From contig JAHEWK010000002.1 of the NCBI GenBank assembly GCA_020740775.1, forward strand, positions 4,464,001 to 4,528,000: a stretch of DNA of 64,000 nucleotides. The letters are read 5' to 3'. The DNA comes from Ilyonectria destructans. Taxonomy: Eukaryota; Ascomycota; Sordariomycetes; Hypocreales; Nectriaceae. Positions 32,701 through 43,400 of the stretch are shown here, piece after piece. The stretch's first letter is position 1, and each line of letters begins with the position of its first letter. The notes below the pieces were generated by a model that worked only from the letters and a program-made list of their open reading frames with translations, did no database searches and had not been told where the DNA came from. A program made the position numbers and the translations under genes.

Positions 32701-34598
32701 CGTGAACTGATCTTAAAACACAAGTCAGCTATTATCCCATATTGACCAAGATCAAGCGTTGGATAGGATTTGGGTGGATGGCAAACGACGGAAACGGGAG
32801 GAAAGAAAGCCCTGCGACCGGGTGCCGGTCGGGGTACCACGCGCAACAGAACTTACCACCAAGGATAGTATAGGACAGTACTTCTCCCCCGGGTTTAGGA
32901 CACCCGGTTAAAGGTAGAGGTGTTTTAGTACTTGCGAGCTTTGTTTTCTCGTCGTCCTGACGCTGATCGTGCACCTTGTTCTTCGACGATGTTCGTGAAG
33001 AACGTGAGGAGTTGGGAAGGAAATGTTGTAGAAGGGAGAAAGTTGTGTGATCAACACCAGCCTCGTTGATCTTATACTCTAACAGCCTCTTTCCAACAAC
33101 TCGAAAGCGGAGAGCTAAGGAGCTGCGGTATTGAGGGTGGTGAGTGGGAGTGTGGTGAACGAGAAGAGAACAATAGGCAGCGGTGATGAATAGGTAGGTA
33201 GAGAAGGAAACAAAAAGCGGGCCCTTGCCGTTCAGCTGTGAACAAGTGCCCAAAAACAATGGGCTGTTGCGAGTAAGGCAGCCGAAAAAAACGGCGAGGA
33301 ATAGATTGATCACTCTTCTCCTATTGTTAGCGAGTCGTGGGCGCCGTTCTGGTGCGCAACCCGGTCAAAGGTGGAAGAGAGTAACCAAGAATGGGAGAGA
33401 GGTGGAAGTGAGGGTGAAGGAGGGAGAATAACAATAGGCAGACCGCGTGACCGAAATTCGTATTGTACTCTCCACCTGCCTAGGAAGGTAGGGCAACAAA
33501 CAGAGATACACTGGCGTTGGTTTTGGTGGCGGCCCGCCACCTGGCTGCCAGCTGTAAGAGATGCTCACAAGACCAGAGTGGAGCCGACAGGTGAATGGTC
33601 AAAATAGATAAAGCGGCGCAACGAGGAAAGGGTTCGTCGACTCAGAGAGGAGTGAACGTCTGAGGATAGGTCAGGGAGGGAGCGTGTAAACGGAAGAGGG
33701 AGAATAAGGGATAGTGCAAGAGGGAAAGGTCACGAGGCAGACGGTCAGCGGCACAGCGAATGTGTAAGAGCATCCGTTTCCAAGAGGTGATGACAGAAAT
33801 GGTGCAAGTGGGAGAGGGAGGTGAGTACATAAAGGAGGCGGTAACTAGCCAGAAGAAGCTGAGTAGGCGCCGAGGTGAATAATTCACCAGGTCAAGGACG
33901 CGTGAATCATTCAACAGTTCTCCGTACACCGCTCGGCGACACCACCAAAAGGCCGTCATTTCCGGTGTGTGCCTGAACCATTAGGAATCTCTAGACTGTT
34001 TGGGTTTGCATGGTGGCGCCAAGTCTTATTGAAGTTGTTGGAGGTGAGTCGAGGTTGACTCACGAACCCAACCAAGCGCGGCATGTTGAAGCTCGTGGGC
34101 GTTCTCATCACATGCTGCATCACTTGGTGGGTTGTCCAGCGCTTGATTGGATACCTAACCAAGCCCAGGCATCATATGTCCTCCATCATCTGGTTCAAAT
34201 GAGTTTTATCATACAGGTCGGCCCAACCACAGCAACACCAAAACCAAAGAAATAGGCCACCACATAAAGCCCGGAGGCTAATTCGTTCCACTCTGACACA
34301 TGTCACAGAAAATCTGCGAGGGTTAAGTCCACATATCCCAGCGGTACCAGACAAGAGGACTACATGCATTTCAGCATCGATGTATGTATTTCTGCTCGGA
34401 ACAGTCGGCGAAGCTTCGTGTCTAAATATCGTCATCCCAACACGTCCACTCGTGGTAGGTCGAGGTTTTGCTTCGTCTAAATCCTGCTTGGATAGATGCT
34501 TCGTGGTCAATAACCTCGTCCCAGATCACAAGAACCTTCGCGACAGTCAGAGCCCCTTCGTCGAAATTCCGCACCTCAACCCTGCTGAGGTAGTTCCT
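32701..34598. other. Intergenic, promoter of the RRM gene and 3' flank of ARPC4
   Basis: Purine/pyrimidine strand asymmetry is strong (minus-strand CT-rich), as expected of a long leader for the minus-strand RRM gene. Short frames with no domain occur. No gene is supported. Confidence 0.4.
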
Positions 34599-35352
34599 TT
34601 AGTCAAACTTAAGAGTAGTTAGCACACGAGCGCAACAATTATGTGCAGTTTCTTCTTACCGGTGTCAGGAAAGACTCGGCCACGAATCGAGCTCTTGCGT
34701 TCAACTACACGTCCTAGTTAGGGTGGGTCTCAAGTCGGGCGACAATGGTGAACTCACGAAGAGCTTCATCTCGGAGATTTCCTTGTCAACCTCCTCCATA
34801 AACTGAATGATAAAGTCGACAAGCTTGTGCTTGAGCATTTCCTCGGTGTGGAAGTTGGTTATTAAGAAGGTGATGTCGTATCCCTAAAGGCGCGGCGGTG
34901 TCAGTCAGGGGCAGCACGTCAGCAAGGGGCTTCGCCGGATGGAACGGACCTTGATGGGTTTCCTCCGCAGGATAAAGAAGGACTCGGCGCGCTGCGTCAA
35001 GAATCGAGTGAACTTATGTACCAGAATGTGCTCAATCTCGTCGGCCTGCTTGATCTTAATGCTGATGCGGACCGAGTTGATGCTTGGCTCGATCAGGACC
35101 CGCTCGTTTTCGTTGCGCGCAATGGTGAGCGGGGTGAGGAGGACCTCGGGCGACGACTGGGCCTCAATCTCGGGAACATTGTGTCGCTCGGCGGTCTGGG
35201 AGGCGAAGTTGGAGAGGGTGAGGGCAGCTGTCAAGCTGCTCCGTACACATTGCAGGTACGGCCGTAGGGATTGAGACTGGGCGACGGGAGGCCACAGTTA
35301 GCGGGGGCGTTTGGGGTCGCAAGGGGGCAGACATTCAAGCGGGACATACCAT
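34599..35352 (-). CDS. ARPC4: Arp2/3 complex subunit 4 (ARPC4, p20), 169 aa, five exons
   Basis: Exons on the minus strand are 35352-35350 (the ATG alone), 35276-34950, 34883-34758, 34704-34660 and 34607-34599 (TTT GAC TAA). All joins are in phase with good donors and branch points (gctaact in introns 1 and 4). The protein is nearly the canonical family sequence: [76 protein letters not shown], then [20 protein letters not shown] and [15 protein letters not shown]. Length equals the family norm. It is a structural subunit of the Arp2/3 complex, which nucleates branched actin at endocytic patches in the cytosol. It is transcribed divergently from UBP6, with 650 bp between starts. Confidence 0.96.
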
Positions 35353-36001
35353 GGCTGCGGCTCCTGCTTATGCTGAGCCCAGGGCGTTTGTCGGCGGCGA
35401 TGCTGGGAGTCAAGAAGGCTGGTGATATCCCGGCGGGGTCTGGGATAGAGACATCAGGCACATAGTCGGAGCTGTCATGTGGGGGGCCATGACGAGTGCG
35501 TGCTGGGGAAGCATCAAGCCACGTCACGTGGGCTGGCGCAGTGTACGGTGAAGGTGCTCCCCTGCTCAGCCACAGCCGTGGTTGCCCAGCAGGAGAGGCT
35601 CAAGTTGCAGTGAGTGGATGTACTATGTACTTCGTACCTACCGATACCTCTTCCGGGCAGGCCCAGGTACCTGTCACAGTGGAAGCGCCCAGAAGAGGTA
35701 CCCCGTCCTAAGGCCTTCTCAGCGATGCCACTCGAGTCCATAGCGGCCTCTACACCGCTTTCCCCACCACGACCCTTCGCCTCAGCCAGGTACCAGCATG
35801 ATGACGCTGTCCCAATAGCTTGCTTGCTGGTTTGCCTTGTCCAACAAAATCCTCGCCATCCCACGCCAACATCGCATCGCATCAATCTGCAAGGGGCTCT
35901 GCAAGCTTAGCTTCCGCCGTCTTCCTCTTCCCTGCCACTTTCCTTTCTCCCTCCAGCTTGCTCTCGACCTTGCGCTCTCAGAGCTACCATCTCGTGCAAC
36001 C
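35353..36001. promoter_or_regulatory. Divergent promoter region between ARPC4 and UBP6
   Basis: The 649 bp between the two start codons must carry both promoters. It contains several gtacct/aggtac words (35635-35700) and a CT-rich leader just before UBP6 (35920-36000). No open frame here looks coding. Confidence 0.5.
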
Positions 36002-37794
36002 ATGGCGTCCCTATCAGGTCCGTTACCCCTCCATCCATCCATTCATCTCTCCACCCGCAATGCATTTCTAACCTCCTTCGTCGCGCAGTCACCGTCAAGC
36101 ACCAGGGCAAAAAGTACAATGTCGACATCGACTCGAGCTCGACCGGAGAGGACTTTAAGCTCCAGATGTTCAGCCTCACCAATGTCGAGCCTGAACGACA
36201 GAAGATCCTCATCAAGGGCGGCCAGCTCAAGGACGATGCCGACATGACCAAGCTCGGCCTCAAGGCTGGCCAGACCATTATGATGATGGGTACTCCGGGA
36301 TCCGGCGGCGGTGATCTTGTCCGCCCCAAGGACTTGGTCAAGTTCGTCGAAGACATGACCGAGGCCGAACAAGCCCAGCAAGTCGGCGCAACCCCAGCTG
36401 GCCTCGTCAACCTGGGCAACACCTGCTACCTCAACTCGACTCTCCAGACCCTCCGGTTGATCCCCGAGCTTCAGGACGCCTTGACAAAGTACAGCCCCGA
36501 TGCCGCACCCACCAGCCTCCTCATGAGCGGCTCTTCCATGGACCTGGCTGGCCAGCTTTCCACTCTCTACAAGAAGATGGGCGAGACCCAGGACTCCTTC
36601 CCGCCCATGAACTTCCTCAACGCCCTGCGAGTGGTGTTCCCCCAGTTTGCCGAAAAGTCCAAGTCGGGCCACGGTTATGCCCAGCAGGATGCCGAAGAGG
36701 CTTGGTCGCAGATTGTCCAACAGCTGAACCAGAAGCTCCGTGTCAAGAGCTCTGAAGATAGCCCCGAAGTTTCTTTTGTGGACAAGTACATGACGGGAGA
36801 GTTCACATCTGTGATGGAGTGCGACGAGGAGGAGGCCCGCAATGCCGGCGAGAAGGCCATCACCACTAAGGATAACTCCACGAAGCTCAAATGTCACATC
36901 GAGAGCTCAACCAACCACCTGCGAGACGGCATCCTCGCCAGCTTGACGGAGAAGCTTGAGAAGAACTCGGAGGTCCTCGGCCGTAACGCTGTCTACACCA
37001 AGACCTCCAAGATCTCGCGGGCGCCCAAGTATCTAACTGTTCAATTTGTTCGATTCTTCTGGAAGCGGGAGACTCAGAAGAAGGCCAAGATCATGCGAAA
37101 GGTGACTTTCCCGCAGGAATTAGATATCGTTGAGTTCTGCTCAGATGATTTGAAGAAGGCTCTCATCCCTGTCCGTGACAAGGTCCGGGAAATTCGCAAG
37201 GATGAGGAGGATATTGAGCGAGCCCGCAAGCGCCAGAAGCGGACCCACGACCAAGCCATGGCCGACGTTGCCGGCGGTGCCGGCCTCCCCAGCGAGAAAG
37301 AGAAGAAGGACGCAGAGAAGAAGGCTGCAGAGACTGCCGAAAGGAAGGGTGAGAAGAAGCCGGATTCGTCGGCAGATGGTGACACAGTCATGGGCGAGAC
37401 ATACAAGACGGACGCCGAGGTCGAAGCTGAGCGGGATGCCGCCTTGTTGGTTGCCAAGAAGGAGCTCAACGCTTTGATTAACCCCGAGCTTCGTGACGAC
37501 GACGGCGCCAACCAGTCGGGTCTCTACGAGCTCCGAGGCGTGGTGACGCACCAGGGCGCCAGTGCCGACAGCGGCCACTACACTTCGTACGTCAAGAAGA
37601 CAGCACCCGTCGACCCCAAGACGGGCAAGAAGGGCGAAGAGGACGGCAAGTGGTGGTGGTTCAACGACGACAAGGTAACGGAGGTGGAGGCGGACAAGAT
37701 TCAGACGCTGGCTGGCGGTGGCGAGTCACACTCGGCCCTGATCCTCCTGTACAAGGCCATCCCTCTCCCTACCGCTGATGGAACTATGGAATAG
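36002..37794 (+). CDS. ubp6: Proteasome-associated deubiquitinase UBP6/USP14, 573 aa
   Basis: Two exons: 36002-36017, a 71-bp intron (branch tctaacc) and 36089-37794, joined G/TC. A ubiquitin-like domain (residues 6-80, VTVKHQGKKYNVDID... and KILIKGGQLKDDADM) docks on the proteasome base. The USP domain follows, with Cys box GLVNLGNTCYLNSTLQ (C118), QQDAEEAW, and His box SGHYTSYVKK (H502) with the WWWFNDDKV segment after it. UBP6 trims ubiquitin chains from substrates held at the 26S proteasome and recycles ubiquitin. A highly charged Lys/Glu/Ala insert (about 375-435) interrupts the USP fold, as is common in fungal versions. The length fits the family. Confidence 0.96.
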
Positions 37795-38181
37795 ACGTTC
37801 ATTTAAGCATGGGGTTTCTTCAGGTGGAACAGAAACGAAAATGACCTCTGGGCGTTGGTGATAGTCTGGACAGGCAGGTTCTAGATGAACATGGATGTAA
37901 AGAAATGATTTTACACATTGTAAAGCAGGCGTAGGCAGTGACGGAATGGATGAATACAGGTACACGGTTGTTTGCCTTTTTCTTACACTATGATACATGT
38001 CTATTGGGTATACAGATGTTCCTTTTCGCCGTCTCTCGAGGTATTATTCCCATGTCCGCTCAATCCTGACGCTGGTGTCATTCGCCTCCATTATAACAAA
38101 AATGTCTTCCAGTTGGAAACAGTATTCGAGGCGGTAGAGCAATGGACGTGGTGCTTTGGGAGGTATCCTCCTACACTCCTG
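37795..38181. other. Convergent 3' flanks of UBP6 and the 38182 gene
   Basis: This AT-richer stretch lies between two stop codons on opposite strands. It should hold both 3' untranslated regions; no frame of interest is present. Confidence 0.5.
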
Positions 38182-38575
38182 TCACTTATTCCTTTCTGCC
38201 CTCTCTGCCCTTTCTGCTCTTTCCGCCCACTTGGCCTTTTCTCTTTCTCGCTCCTTGACAGTCTCATGGAAAGCATCTAGTTTCCGTTGTAATGTAGCCC
38301 TTTGTCCTAGCAATACGTGCTTCTGGTCCTCGAGAGCGGCGATCTGATCGGCAGGTGTCGTGGCGCGGAACTGGGTGATGGCCTAGGTTGAGCAAGTCAG
38401 CATATGTATAGCCCTAAAAGATGTAGACCAGGATGAGAAATGAACTAACCTCTTCCTTTTCCTTGTCTGTCTTCAGCTGGGCGCCGGTGATGGTGCCAAC
38501 GAAGATGCAGGCGGAAAAGGCGACAGCCCAGATGCCCCTCTGGATCTTTTGCTGCTTGGTCCACTGGTGAGCCAT
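38182..38575 (-). CDS. Small single-pass membrane protein with charged coil, 108 aa
   Basis: Two exons on the minus strand, 38575-38450 and 38382-38182. The 67-bp intron has a gttagt donor, tgctgac branch and cctag acceptor. Residues 1-11 are basic (MAHQWTKQQKI). Residues 13-34 form one hydrophobic segment (IWAVAFSACIFVGTITGA). After it, a Glu/Lys/Arg/Gln-rich stretch should form a helix or coiled coil, ending in an AER-AER-AER-AER repeat and NK. Small size, a basic N-terminus and one early membrane span would suit a mitochondrial inner-membrane or ER protein, but I recognise no family and location is inference. The exon join and Kozak context (GCAATGG) are good. Confidence 0.75.
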
Positions 38576-38634
38576 TGCGGCGGCGGCAGGCCGAACCGGG
38601 AAGGTATGTGTGTATCGGTGCAGTGCTTAATATG

Positions 38635-38964
38635 CTAGGAAACCCGCCGAGCTAGAGTTTCGGGGTTGCGACGCTCCTCGGGCGTCATGACCCGGGGTGC
38701 CGGAGCCAGTACTGGAGCTGGAGTCGGAGGTTTTTCAGGTCGGGTCGAGAGACGAAGGCCGGCGAGTACGAGGGGAGGGCGCAACCGATGAGGCCCTTTG
38801 GATATCGGTGACCGGGGTAGGGACTGGACCTCAAGTGGATTCGGAGTCGGAGGCGAGTCGGAGGTCAATGTCGAGATCGGAGTTGTCCTTGTCGAACAAG
38901 AGGATCCTGGGTTTGGCGCTGCGGGCCGGCGCCAACGGCGAGGTGGGTTCGCTGGAGCCGCCAT
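38635..38964 (-). CDS. Possible small Pro-rich protein, perhaps frameshifted
   Basis: The minus-strand frame from ATG 38964 gives 109 residues, Pro/Arg-rich at first and ending RVMTPEERRNPETLARRVS. Another minus-strand frame (39172-38831) overlaps it and reads KPRILLFDKDNSDLDIDLRL before stopping. The first half of the second frame and the second half of the first look the more protein-like, and a one-base shift near 38835 would join them. No family is known. A plus-strand frame also covers the region, so the call is weak. Confidence 0.25.
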   Translation of the reverse strand: MAAPANPPRRWRRPAAPNPGSSCSTRTTPISTLTSDSPPTPNPLEVQSLPRSPISKGPHRLRPPLVLAGLRLSTRPEKPPTPAPVLAPAPRVMTPEERRNPETLARRVS

Positions 38965-39172
38965 ATTCCGTAGGCTTAGTCAGCGGCCAAACTGCGTCAT
39001 TGTCCAGAATGAGGGGCAGGAGGGCAGGAGAGGAGGTGGATGCGAAGGAGGGGGAGCTTCGATTGGGATGGCATATGCAATTTGTTTTTTGGGAGTGTGT
39101 TGATGTTGATCTTTCAGTAATGTACCATGAACTAGAGAAGCTCAAGTAGATGATCAGACCTATCAATGTCAT

Positions 39173-40114
39173 AATTGGTGGGTAGCTCTTCCAAAGAGTT
39201 GCAGTTGCCAGCCATTAAACGCTATCGAGTCCCATGTTAATTTTCTACCTAGGCACTAGGTTCCAATTACACATATCTCGGCCCTGATTGAACACAGTGC
39301 TTTATCCTGGGGGCCCTGCACATATTTCCTTTTGCTTTCAGCATGACAAGTGTCTGAAGTGTAGGTGAGATGATTTCGGTAGGTAGGTAGGTAGGTGCCT
39401 TAGGGAGGTAGGTACCTAGGTAAGGTAGGTATGCCCCTCGGTCAGGCCGGAGGCGGGGAGCGAGCGGGGCAGGCCCAAGCAACAAAGTGTGGAAAGAACG
39501 CCGGAGCCAGCGAGCAAGCGAACCAGCGAGCCAATGCATCAGTGATAACTAAGGCAGGTAGCCTTAGCAGAATTCATTACAGAGCGCTTTCTAAGTATTA
39601 CTCGGCATGCGGATAGCGCCTTCCCCGCTCTCACACCTTTTGCCGCTCGAACAGGCTGCATTCCCAAGTACGTAGATAGTGGTTGATCTCCGCAACACCA
39701 CGAGGTAATAGTCCTTAATTGCTCGCTCGACGACCAAGTAAATCTCTCACCCTCTCTACCTGCTTCATCTCCTATATTTTGACGTTGACCTTCGTGTGAT
39801 ACTTGCGATTTCTTGGCTACGGTGAGTGACATCCCTTGTCGTTTGATTGAATTGAATCATCCCATGCCATCCCCGTCTTTCCATTTTCAATCATCTCCTC
39901 TTCCTCCAGAGACGCTGCTCCTCGCTTCATTCAGCCACTCTCAGGTTTACCTCATCTCATCTAAAACCGGCTTCTGACTCATTTATAGGCGCCTGCTTAA
40001 TTGGCTCACCGATCTTCCCAGGCGGGGTTTATATCAACCGGCTCCCTGCTCTCTCGCTCCTCCGAGTCGATCAGACCACCGATAATCATCTCACCCTCCT
40101 CGTCCGTCACAGCC
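39173..40114. other. Intergenic, promoter of SHB17-like gene
   Basis: It contains the (taggtagg)n microsatellite at 39379-39431. From about 39850 a CT-rich leader (tcatctcctcttcctcc) leads to the ATG at 40115. No gene seen. Confidence 0.45.
39379..39431. repeat. (ggta)n / acctaggt microsatellite
   Basis: About five ggta copies are followed by gaggtaggtacctaggtaaggtaggt. The same acctaggt/acctacct words recur elsewhere, notably 47143-47160, 56656-56671 and 35634-35670. Confidence 0.7.
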
Positions 40115-41234
40115 ATGTCGACTCCTCGCGTCTTCATCGTCCGCCACGGTGAGACGGAGTGGTCTCTCAGCGGTCGACACACCGGTCGCACCGATATTCC
40201 CCTTACTGCCAATGGAGAGAAGCGCGTGAAGGCAACTGGCAAGGCTCTTGTCGGCAACGACCGGCTCATTGCACCGAAGAAGATTGCACACATGTAAGTC
40301 GATCGATGGAGTCGAGCTTGCTTGCATTGCGTTTTCATGGGGAAGACAATGTCTCCTTTGGGATTTCCAAATGAGAATTCAGCACTGGAGACGACAAGCC
40401 CTTTCTTGAATACGGTATTAGCTGCCATCGCTTGACCCCATCCTCACGCATCCATTTGGTCACCATCCTCATATATCGCTCATCCCCCGCCCTGTGTCGA
40501 CAGCTTATGTGACCCAAAATTAACACCATACCAGCTACGTCTCCCCCCGCAAGCGTGCCCAACGTACCTTCGAGTTGCTTAATCTCGGTCTTGAAGATCC
40601 TCTCCCATGGAAGGCCCACGGCGAGTCGGAAGGCGACGGACTACCTTGCCAAGCCAAGATCGAGATCACTGAAGACATTCGGGAATGGGACTACGGTGAC
40701 TACGAAGGTGTCACCAGTCCCGAAATCCGTAAGATAAGAGCTGAGCAAGGATACGAGGGAACTTGGGATATCTGGAGAGATGGTTGCCCAGGAGGAGAGT
40801 CAGTCTTCCTACCAACGAGTTTACCCGGTACCAATGGGTTTCAATATGCTCGATCCCCCTTGCGTTTACAAACTAACCTGAAATCAGGAGCCCCGAAGAT
40901 GTCACCGAGCGCTTAGACAGACTGATCCAGGAGATCCGAGACAAGTGGCACAAGCCCGTCATTGGCAAGTCTGCCGACAGTGCCGCCAACGGCGACGTTG
41001 TCATTGTCGCCCACGGCCACATCCTCCGCGCTTTTGCCATGAGATGGGCGCGATACGCCCTTCAAAACGGCCCTACTTTCTTGATGGAGGCTGGCGGTGT
41101 GGGAACTCTCAGGTGAGACCATTCGTTACTGACTTTACGGATGCTAGTTCTAATCGCAATACAGTTACGAGCATCATAGCATTGAGGAGCCAGCTCTTCT
41201 TCTCGGTGGTGCTTTCGTCGTCGATTTTGACTAA
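40115..41234 (+). CDS. SHB17: SHB17-like histidine phosphatase (sedoheptulose-1,7-bisphosphatase type), 245 aa
   Basis: Four exons: 40115-40293, 40535-40798, 40888-41112 and 41165-41234, all joins in phase. The first intron is long at 241 bp. The phosphoglycerate-mutase fold is clear: VRHGETEW (catalytic H11), YVSPRKRAQRTFELL, REWDYGDYEG, the WDIWRDGCPGGE loop, VIVAHGHILR (second catalytic His, H190), then MEAGGVGTLSYEHHSIEEPA. The RDG-loop and HHxIDEPA-like end follow yeast Shb17, which removes a phosphate from sedoheptulose-1,7-bisphosphate and drives riboneogenesis into the pentose phosphate pathway. Substrate is inferred by similarity; other phosphatases of this fold cannot be excluded. 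The protein is about 25 residues shorter than the yeast enzyme. Confidence 0.88.
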
Positions 41235-42311
41235 GCCGATGCATCGTAGAAGTAGCCAGACAGTACTTGGAGAGAGTTTGGCTAGCACAGGGAGTACCGA
41301 CTGTGGTCTTGCACGTTGGATGGTTGTGGACATTGCCTGTCGTCTTAGTTTGGACCCTTCTTTGTTCAGGGGATGCCTGCCGAGCCTGCAGTCCACGGGC
41401 CACACTCAATGATTTCTTAGGAGCTCTCAAAGAAGAAAATAAGGCTTGGAGGGCTTGAGACGAGGAGCCACCTAACCTCGGAGTAATCAAATGGTGTAGC
41501 GAGACCTGCTCCGTGGGGCTGCATCTGAGGCGTCTAATGGCACGGGGAGGTTGATATTATCTCGATTTATGTGCATCCCCTGATTCGCCAGTTTGCGAGA
41601 TACGAATGGAACACAGTGTGGCCTCTTTCCTCTTCGTCACCGCCGGTTCATTCCCCACGATTCATGTTGTTGTCGCCCGTAGAAGGCTACCACTAGGGGG
41701 ACGTGGCCAGGGGGAGAAGATACTGACGTCGCCATTTGACCCGTGTCCAACTAAATCGACAATTCCCATATATCTCAATGGTAAATCAGGATACGCCATT
41801 CCCACCCCGACCGACGGGAATGATTTGCTTGTTCTCGCGAATCTTGTTCGCTTGTTGGTTGGTCGGGCGACTTACCCTATACTCGCACGGCCCTGACATG
41901 TGACAGACGAATAAAGAGGCGGCCAACGCGGTCCGTAACCCGATGTTGATCGCGAATTCTAACGTGTCAACCCGCGAGCAGTGGGCGTCTTTGACGAGCA
42001 CGATCATTGCCATGTATTGGCTCTCCCGAGGTTGTGTTGAATTACCCCTTTTCCCTGGATCTGTCTCAACCCTTCACTACGCAATCGAGAGCCCGGAGGT
42101 TGGCTGTCAATCATCGGGTACCATAATGTAGCTACTGCGTATACTCTCACCGGAGACGCTTCTTTGGACATTCAACAGCGCCAGGGGGGGTTGATTTCGA
42201 CGGTGGTTTCCTGGCAACGTCAATTTGTCTATGCTTTGCTATGCTGTTCAATTAGAGGTTGCTCCTGGGTCATGTCCAGAGACCGACCTCTCCTCCTATG
42301 AAGTAATCGAG
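41235..42311. other. Convergent intergenic region, no gene
   Basis: It lies between the 3' ends of the phosphatase gene (plus) and the methyltransferase gene (minus). Open frames are under 160 codons and mostly antisense to the flanking genes. Confidence 0.5.
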
Positions 42312-43400
42312 CTAGAGTTTAGATCCCCTAGCGATGAAGACCTTCTTACTATGTGCATGTCCTTGGCCATGGCTATGGCTTTGCCCGTGTCCACCTTGCT
42401 GGTGGTCATGGCCGTGACTGTGAGCGTGGCCATGCGGTTCCCCTTCGCCATGGATGGTCTTGAAATCTATCGGCTCCGCAAACTCCTCGAAAGCAAACTC
42501 CCCGCCAGCTCCTGCTTCCTCGAACATGGTCTTAATCTGATCCTTGGTGAACCCATGGTGTGTGACGCCATGGTGCGAGGCAAATTTCGCATCCATCTCA
42601 TGCGCGGAGAAGTCGACGATGAAAAGGACACCGCCCGGCTTCAGGCGGCTAACCAACCGCTTGGCAGCCAAATTGCAATCGTCAAAGTGATGCCAGCCTA
42701 GGCCTACGCCTGCGATGTCGAAATCGAAAAACTTGGCGTCGGAGAAAGCCAAGGGGGCAGCGTCAGATGGGTCGGCGAGATTGCCCACGAAAGCCGACCT
42801 AGCGGCAGAAATACCCTACGATGATCATGTTAGAACACCAAGTAGTTCATACCAAAACGAATCGAGGCACCAATAAGGGTGTGGAGGTCTAACCTCGCTC
42901 TGCGCTCGGGCATTGTACGCCTGAACCATGTTCTCAGTGATATCAATCCCAATGCTTTCCGACACAGTCTTGGCCAGCACCTACAGACCCAAACATTAGC
43001 AAACTCGGCTTTTCATCGAACCTGCTCGTTTCCCAGATGACTGACCCTCGAAAGCATCCCCGTGCCACACGCATAATCAAGGAATCGGGAGCCTTGCTTC
43101 ACACCAATAAAGTCCAGCTTGGCTTGAATATGGCGCTCGAGCTGCACAATCGCAGCGGCATTCTGTTGGTCATACTTGCCGGCGATCTCACTGTGATTGC
43201 ACAATATCAGTCCGGTAACCTCAGAAAGCAGTGCAAGAGACGCGGCTGGTGTGACGTGTCGGATCCTGCTGATCCCGTCGACCGCCACCATCCCAGCGAC
43301 TGAAAGCGGAGGGGCCAAGCTCGTGCAGTGCAGATGTGGCGTGCCAGCCAATCGAGACTCACTTGAAATGCGCCTGATTCTTGGATAGGATGTCGGTCAT
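42312..43400 (-). CDS. SAM-dependent methyltransferase with His-rich insert, 257 aa
   Basis: Four exons on the minus strand: 43400-43363, 43190-43046, 42980-42894 and 42815-42312. Joins are in phase and branch points include gctaatg and tctaaca. It is a class I (Rossmann) methyltransferase of the methyltransf_11/UbiE-like type. Motif I is FLDYACGTGMLSR (residues 49-61), the acidic strand end is SIGIDITENMV, the fourth strand is FDFDIAGVGLGWHHFDD, and LKPGGVLFIVDF follows. The N-terminus HFNEIAGKYDQQ is usual for the group. Substrate is unknown. Between the last two predicted strands an insert of 35 residues (212-246) holds 12 His, mostly as HG, HS and HA pairs; it could bind nickel, zinc or copper (inference). 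Confidence 0.88.
42348..42452 (-). repeat. His-rich coding repeat in the methyltransferase
   Basis: A degenerate six-base repeat (ccatgg/ctgtga-like on the plus strand) encodes alternating His with Gly, Ser, Ala and Gln. It interrupts the end of the methyltransferase fold just before KKVFIARG. Confidence 0.7.
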
